Source: Kingdonia uniflora (Eukaryota > Streptophyta > Magnoliopsida > Ranunculales > Circaeasteraceae). Taken from it: 64,000 nucleotides of DNA. Location: positions 4,351,001-4,415,000 of the forward strand of contig JACGCM010001129.1 in assembly GCA_014058105.1 (NCBI GenBank), given 5' to 3'. The notes under the pieces were generated by a model that made no database searches, was not told where the DNA came from, and was given only the letters and a program-made list of their open reading frames with translations. The translations under genes were made by a program, and so were the position numbers. Positions 58,344 through 64,000 of this stretch are shown here, piece by piece (position 1 is the stretch's first letter; each line of letters opens with the position of its first letter).

Positions 58344-60640
58344 CCTTCGACAGCGAGGTTTAGTCCAGAAGCATCAGCATCTCATTTGACTTCAGAACCC
58401 CCTACAGTATTTCCAACACCAATACCATCCCCTTCGACCATGGGATCAGCTACCACATTTCCAGCACCACCTCCTACAGTGTCTATTTCCATCCCTTCTG
58501 TCTATGCAACATCTTTGACAGCAAGCTCTTCAGTTAGAGGGTAGGGCTCGAAGGTCTCTGGATCATACCCCAACCCATCTATAAACTTCTTCAGGATTAT
58601 GGTCACGTCACACACCTCATTATGATGCACCTGGAAACGCACTTTGTTGTTCATCAGCTACTCATCTTTACTTACCAGTTTTGCCTGAACCACTGCTACC
58701 ATCTTATTACAGCTGGCGATCTCAGCTTCGACTTCCCTACCGGCATCGGCTTGAATCTGTAACTTATCTCGTTCTAATACACCGACCTGAGTCTCCAGCG
58801 ACATAATAGACCCCTACAAGAGCTTATGCCTTACCCTCACCTTCTTCAGCTGCTCACTCGATACCTTCTGGGCTTTATTATATGCTAGCACCCAAGCATT
58901 CACCTGCACGAATACTCGATTACTTAGCTATTCTTGATGAAAATTTTAACTTTAAAATTCTAGAAACACTTACCTTGTGTAGAGCTTTGTTAACTTGCTT
59001 CCTCGCTTTATCTGGGTTTGTGTCGCAGAGAGTAGCCATCGACTCAGCCGTTACTCGAGCACTCTCCTCCAGTTTAGCCTCGTGTTGCCTCCCTCCGGCT
59101 TGTTCATCCTTATCATCGGCCATCTTTTCTCGAGCCCTCATCCGTAAAGTTGTCTTCGTTTGCTGCATGGTCAAAGCTTCGTCAGTGACCTTGCCTTTAC
59201 CATTGCTGGTCTGCCACGGTACCTCGGGTATAATCTCAGGCACGCTCAACCATACCGTCCCAGGCCCTTCTCATCGAGACCTCGGTACAAAGCTCGACTT
59301 GAAGCTCAAATTGTCGTAATCCATCTCACCTGCCCTTGTCGAAGGAAGTTCCTTCTTTCTCTTTTTTGAATACCCAGCAGTAACTGGAACGTCTCTCAGC
59401 AAACTGTCTATCTTCATTCATCTCTTTCTCACAATACCCAACTTCTGAAAAATAGCGTTTGCCCACTCTTTGTCCTAGTTGATCAGTTCATCAATATAAG
59501 TCTGCGGTTCTTCAAGCCATTATTTGTGGGATTTGCAAATCATGATGGAAAAGATTAAAAGTTTATTCGAGCCACATAGTAAACATACTTCGACTGATAA
59601 CTTACTTGGATTATACAACCTATGCTTCAGCCTATATTCCTCATCCCCCTATGCATTCTCATAGTTTCCCCTTACCACCACCAAATCCTTATCCCACCCA
59701 CTCCCAGTCGATCACAGGTCAAATAACCATGGCTTGTCCGAATGGCATTGAATGTGATATTAATCTACCTTCTTATTTGCTTTCCTCGAATAGAATGACA
59801 CAATGTTGTACCACTCGATCAAAAACATCCTTTCCCGTCGCAATTCCATATTCATCCCTTCGACAACTCACATCATCTCATAAAAAATTTCATTCATCTG
59901 ACATGGGGCAACATCCCAGAAATTCAATACCTGTTTCACCACCTTTTGAAGAGGCAGTTGTATCCCTAATTAGATTTGGCCTCGGAATGTCATAATCCCC
60001 ACCTAGGGGGAATCCTTAAACGTTTACTCGGCCCTTAACTGCAGAATAACACCAAGCTCCGACAAGCCATGTTTCTCCATGAATTGATCCAGCTTTACCT
60101 TTTTCAAAGCTGAGACTGGCCCACCGTTGTCCCTGAATTGTATGTATCCTCCCTATTATCATTCTCCTCCTCTTCTCCTTTCTCCCTCTCATCACCTGAA
60201 AGTTCGGCAGTACCTTCGTTCCCATTTCCCTCCCTCTCCTCATGTTCTTCTTTGTCACTCTCTCTGACTATTTGGGCCCTACGACAGCTCCTAGTTGATA
60301 CTCTAACCTCTGGTACTACCACAGCCAACAGGGCACCTGTGGCAATTTCTAATATTTCCACATCACTGCTCTCACCCCCTCGACCTCGACCAGATATACT
60401 CGGTTCATTTACTTCATCCTCCTTATCTACCAGCCTCATCCTCAAAGCTTGACGGGTACGCATTATACCCTCCATAAGAAGAGGAGCGATATTAGCTCGA
60501 TATATTTGAGTATCAAGGTTCGATATCATAATGTTATCTACCCTCCTCAAATTAACCAACCTACAGTCGAATGTTCGATTGCTACCCCAACCACCCCCTC
60601 ACTCCTCCCAATTGACCACTTGGCCGGACTTCTAGCCACA
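58344..60640 (-). pseudogene. Antisense gene of element H, middle and 3' part
   Basis: Minus-strand exons, in order. At 60559-60104 is an acidic segment (SDKEEHEEREGNGNE). At about 60080-59830, across stops, is the central domain (GLSELGVILQ, LGIQLPLQKVVKQVLNFWDV, APCQMNEIF), equivalent to GLMLPLSNLA...NMIGACPA of element G. At about 59400-58970 is a basic-to-helical exon (MRAREKMADDKDEQAGGRQH) with donor AAG/GTAAGTGT. After an acceptor at 58905 comes a coiled-coil exon (KAQKVSSEQLKKVRVRHKLL) ending in CDVTIILKKFIDGLGYDPET and an acidic glycine-rich tail. Diverged from B and G, but the same order. Function unknown. Confidence 0.55.
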
Positions 60641-61477
60641 TAGGTTACCGAGAAATCATAAGCATACATGTTTGAATAGATCAGAGTTATCAGCAATAAT
60701 GGTGTTTTCTTACCTCCTCCCTAGCAATTTTAACCACAATAATGGTGTACGTCTCTTTCTCTCCTTTAAGTTATCTGGGAGCAGTGACTCTCTCTCTCTT
60801 ACCTCTTTAAATACCTCCAAAAAAACAAAATTGCCTCGATTTCCCCCACTCACAATTATTACCACTCCTCTACTCCTACATTTTTGGCCATGATGTGTTT
60901 TGCCAATTTTTCCCTTACTCACCCCTACGTGTGTATCCCACACTTACACCAGGTAATATTTTGTAACCCTCTCAAACATTTTGACACACTACTCGAAGTT
61001 GTAAACTCAAGTCCACGTATCACTTCCATCCCGTACCCGAGGAAACATCATGATGGCCTGCAATGGCACACTGCCCTATGCATCATACCACCTTTAATAG
61101 TTCTACCATTTCGACTATCAAATTTTGCAGTCGAAGCATCATTTGCCTTTGTTTTTGAGCCCTCTTATCCATTCCACTATAGTAGTACTCTTCGACTACA
61201 TATGTTTTCGAGCCATCTCATACATTCGTTTTCAAACCATCGTCTACATCCTACCATAATCCACCGTACATATACATAAGTTAGAACCGTTAGAACCGCA
61301 CCTGCATTATCTTCGTCTACAGTACTTATCAAATTTATACTATCACACTTCGGCAAAATAATGTTTCATTCAAAAGTTATCATGTATACATCACCAACAT
61401 TAAAAAAAAGGAGGGAAAAAAACAATAACACCAGTAACAACAACAAAAAACAACCACTCCATAACTCTACCACCTTA
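60641..61477 (-). other. Antisense gene of H, intron/degenerate exon region
   Basis: A minus-strand open stretch at 60943-60710 (SRGVVIIVSGGNRGNFVFLE) may be a second exon, as at the comparable place in G (28881-28636). The rest shows only intron-like AT-rich sequence. Confidence 0.4.
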
Positions 61478-61813
61478 TCAAAGACCCCCCAATTTACATA
61501 CTGGGAAATTCTTATAAAGCCCCGCCTCAGCCTCGACTACATCTTCAGCCTTCACCTGGTCTTCTGCTAGGTTTTTCAGTAATAAGTACCGATTATAGAC
61601 GTTTGGACCTGGCCACTGCATCACCCTCCACCAGTACTCGTGTAGGTGCCCACAGATAGCCTCCCCCGGCTCAAGCTCTACCAAGTCAGGCAGCAACACG
61701 TCCAAACCCTGATCTCTAAAGAATTTCTCCTTCAGGGCCATCGTCTTCTCTTCAATACGGCGTTCTCTCGCCTCCATTCTCTTCTGGTACCGAGTATTTG
61801 GGGTAGTTTTCAT
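61478..61813 (-). CDS. First antisense ORF of element H
   Basis: Start MKTTPNTRYQKRMEARERRI at 61813; an in-frame ATG further upstream is possible, but this one corresponds to the MVKT-type starts of the other modules. It continues KFFRDQGLDVLLPDLVELEP and YWWRVMQWPGPNVYNRYLLL and ends acidic (EDVVEAEAGLYKNF). The FFRDQGLDVLLP segment parallels YFGDQSLEMAIP in element E and IFGSFGYDVELP in element B. Uninterrupted to the stop at 61478. It reads away from the 3' LTR, which lies about 240 bp upstream. Function unknown. Confidence 0.6.
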   Translation of the reverse strand: MKTTPNTRYQKRMEARERRIEEKTMALKEKFFRDQGLDVLLPDLVELEPGEAICGHLHEYWWRVMQWPGPNVYNRYLLLKNLAEDQVKAEDVVEAEAGLYKNFPVCKLGGL

Positions 61814-61876
61814 TGATTGCTTACTCCAGAAAAAAGATGAAGAATGTTTAAATCCCCCCCCCCCCTTACAACCCCT

Positions 61877-61885
61877 ATTTATACC
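61877..61885 (-). promoter_or_regulatory. TATA box of element H antisense ORF
   Basis: The minus strand reads GTATAAATAG about 65 bases before the ATG. A run of 12 G (minus strand; 61854-61865) lies between TATA box and ATG. Confidence 0.5.
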
Positions 61886-62036
61886 ATGATTAAGGGTATT
61901 TATTATACCCTTAATCAATACTTACCTTAATTATTCTCCTCAGAATTGCTCGTATTTAACCAGTCAACTCTTCAACTTCCCATGCCTAACCATTTTTCTC
62001 TAAACGCGCCATCTACACCAATTTTTGAGGCCCTTC

Positions 62037-62051
62037 CTGAGAGGGGGCGAA
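62037..62051 (+). other. Element H polypurine tract
   Basis: CTGAGAGGGGGCGAA directly before the LTR start TGTAGTAGCC. Confidence 0.8.
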
Positions 62052-62668
62052 TGTAGTAGCCTACTCGCAACCTTCAAGCACCAGTCGAATACTTGAAGGC
62101 TACATCAAAGCCTACCCAGAGACTCGAAGCCCCGCAAGACAGTAACTAAGTCCGCGAAGCCTTCCAAGATTAATCGAACACACAATCATATTAATACATG
62201 GTCGAAGGCAGACACATCTAACAGCCAGCTCATCAGACAGAATAGTAAATTGAGCTGCCTGACAACTATAGTATCAGAACGGACTCCGATTACAGAACAA
62301 TTGTCCCCAAAGGAAATACATGTAATCTAACCTCCCATGGTGACTCACCCCTTTTCTATCTCCTATAAATAAAAAGGAGGAGGTACTATGAAGAGGTTAG
62401 AAAATCTCTCCCAAAATCCCTTGAAGATTACTTTTGAATATCCTGTAACTTACTACATACTCAATTTATCGCCTAATTCGATATATATCATCAGTCATTT
62501 AAATCCTCGCTAGAGGTCGTGGAGTAACCCATTCTATGACTCCAGGCAAGTGTGTTAGTTCAGTAATATAGTTTATTATTACCTTATATACTTGCTTAAG
62601 ACCCTAGTCAAAGATAAGCCCCACGATATAAGAGATAGTTTCTCCTCTCACAAAACTTGGCCCCTACA
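62052..62668 (+). repeat. Element H 3' LTR
   Basis: TGTAGTAGCCTACTCG... CTTGGCCCCTACA, the partner of 40925-41543, followed by the ATAAT duplication. Confidence 0.9.
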
Positions 62669-62673
62669 ATAAT

Positions 62674-64000
62674 CCCCTTAAATCTTGTGGAAAAGAGAGT
62701 TTATATACTAATTTGAGGAGAGATTCAACAGTTTCTATACTAATTTAAGAAGATATTCTACTATTTTCAAATCTTATTTGAGTACCATACGAATCTCTGC
62801 CTGTTCTTATGGTATTGGGATTCAAAGAAATTACTTATGATGCATATCATGACCGGAAACTCTACAAGACCAAATTTAATTAATTTTGAGTTTGGGCTTT
62901 TAGAGAGGGAAGTCGATTAGTTTGGGGAAATCCAATAATGAGATGGGTCTTTACAGGGTGTGAGCTTATAATCAGGATATTGGGGGGGTTTACAGTTGCC
63001 TGATTTTTAGAAGATTGAGGAAATCCTTTTGAGTGATGAATCCTCTTAGACTATAGTTGAAATAGATCATGTTGAACGTACTTAGTTGGGAGTATAGATC
63101 TATAGATATGTCAAAATGGTTTCTGATTCAGGCAATTATTTTTTGTTTTTATTTCTTCATTGTTGTATTTTATGGCTGCTATTGTGGACTGAAGATCTTT
63201 TTTTGGCTAATATAATATCTTCGGGTAGAGCACTATGAAAGTTAATGTTATCTGTTACCATATAAGAATCTAATCGATTTTCCCCATTTTTCTCCGACAC
63301 CTTGTTAAACAGTAAGAGGAAAGCACTCTGACCTTAATGGCTTGCATACTGAATGTTTTTATTGATGGGGTACCTTTTGGTTGCTTAATATACTTGAAAG
63401 TTGTTTAATCTGCAGGAAAATAGGGCACCTTCTCTGTAGGAGGATAGTTTTGAAATGACTAAGTTTCGTATGTTGACGGTTATGCTTTTTGGTCCTCATA
63501 TAGCGAAACCTTACTGCTCAATTTTAAGCTTGAATTAGTAACTTTTAGTTACCGCTCTATTGTATAGCTATGAGGTCCTTGAAAACTTGACTATGTTGTA
63601 TATTACAATATTAAAATATAATCCATTATGAGGCGACTCTCTTAAGGAATTACAATAAATCATTAGTGAGTAATTTAAGTGATAAATCATTAATGATATA
63701 GGGTTTTAATGCCCAAGGATCTCCAATGGGGATTAAGTAAGATCAAGTAATCATTAGGAATGCAGGATATAAAATGGGTCAATACGTCCAATGGAGTTTT
63801 GTCCATGGAGTTAGACATTTCTCCTAGTTTTGTCCATGGAGTTGCACTAATTAAACTTGAAATAATTAGACCACCTAAAGGAGGCTAAGAAACTTCTAAT
63901 TAATTAGTGGGACAAGATAGACTACAAGGTATAAGGAGATGAAGATAACCTTCGGCCTAAAGGTGAGGAAGTATCTCGAGTCAAACTGTAAGTGGCCAGT
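62674..64000. other. Flank of element H, no gene recognised
   Basis: The target sequence continues from 40919. A possible TTTAATCTGCAG acceptor lies near 63410, but no exon can be supported. GTTTTGTCCATGGAGTT occurs twice (63796 and 63829). Confidence 0.4.

Larger units (their letters stand above)
40925..62668 (+). mobile_element. Element H: full-length Tat retrotransposon with nested insertions
   Basis: LTRs at 40925-41543 and 62052-62668 are flanked by a perfect ATAAT duplication (40920-40924 and 62669-62673). Between them lie the primer site, Gag, protease, reverse transcriptase, RNase H plus a second archaeal-type RNase H, and integrase. A tandem repeat block, an antisense gene and the polypurine tract follow. 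The second RNase H marks the Tat lineage. The 21.7 kb span includes chromovirus I (41628-51083) and a solo LTR (57726-58343). The two LTRs differ at roughly one base in ten in the first 360 bp, so the insertion is old. Confidence 0.9.

Noticed and set aside
59606..59995. 129-codon plus-strand frame with proline-rich start
   Set aside because: It lies opposite the central domain of the antisense gene of H and shows no motif.
62674..64000. Host exon near a TTTAATCTGCAG acceptor-like site
   Set aside because: No open frame of useful length or recognisable protein follows.

Overview
This is a plant nuclear (eudicot-like) intergenic window and I found no intact host gene. The evidence for plant origin is the content: nested Ty3/gypsy LTR retrotransposons of the Athila, Tat and chromovirus (Tekay-like) lineages, a Mutator-like (MULE) DNA transposon remnant with a Ulp1-type passenger gene, solo LTRs with 5-bp target duplications, AT-rich spacers and a long CT microsatellite. 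Family names come from motifs read by eye; no database search was run. Almost every coding region is broken by stops, frameshifts or deletions, and most stops look like CAG-to-TAG or TGG-to-TAG changes.

Layout. Positions 1-6555 hold element A, a minus-strand gag-only Athila-type element whose left LTR is cut by the window edge. A is inserted in element B (Tat, + strand; its 3' half runs 6556-11563), and B sits in the 5' LTR of element D (Athila, + strand, 11564 to about 20540). D is also interrupted by a minus-strand Tat fragment C (12472 to about 14640) and carries a readable but broken pol. About 20541-21036 is unassigned LTR-like sequence. Element F (21037-33539) is a gag-only chromovirus-type element. 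It contains a solo LTR of family A (22955-24053) and a Tat element E (24145-32300), and E contains the remains of a second Tat element G (26745-31329). From 33540 to 40919 lies spacer with a CT microsatellite and a MULE remnant (Ulp1-type head on +, mudrA head on -), which holds a solo LTR. Element H (40925-62668) is a Tat element with a perfect ATAAT target duplication. H holds a nested Tekay-like chromovirus I (41628-51083), a full but decayed pol, a 222-bp tandem repeat block, a solo LTR with a perfect CCTTC duplication, and an antisense gene. After 62673 the target sequence resumes with nothing recognised.

How the parts relate. The most notable recurring unit is an antisense gene module between pol and the 3' LTR of the Tat elements (B, C, E, G, H). 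It is transcribed toward pol from its own TATA boxes, has conserved GT-AG introns, and encodes proteins with a short MV(K/R)T-type N-terminus, a gypsy-type transposon domain, a coiled coil and an acidic tail. Antisense extra ORFs are known in plant Tat elements. The two-promoter arrangement and the splice structure shared by several divergent copies in one locus are what deserve follow-up.
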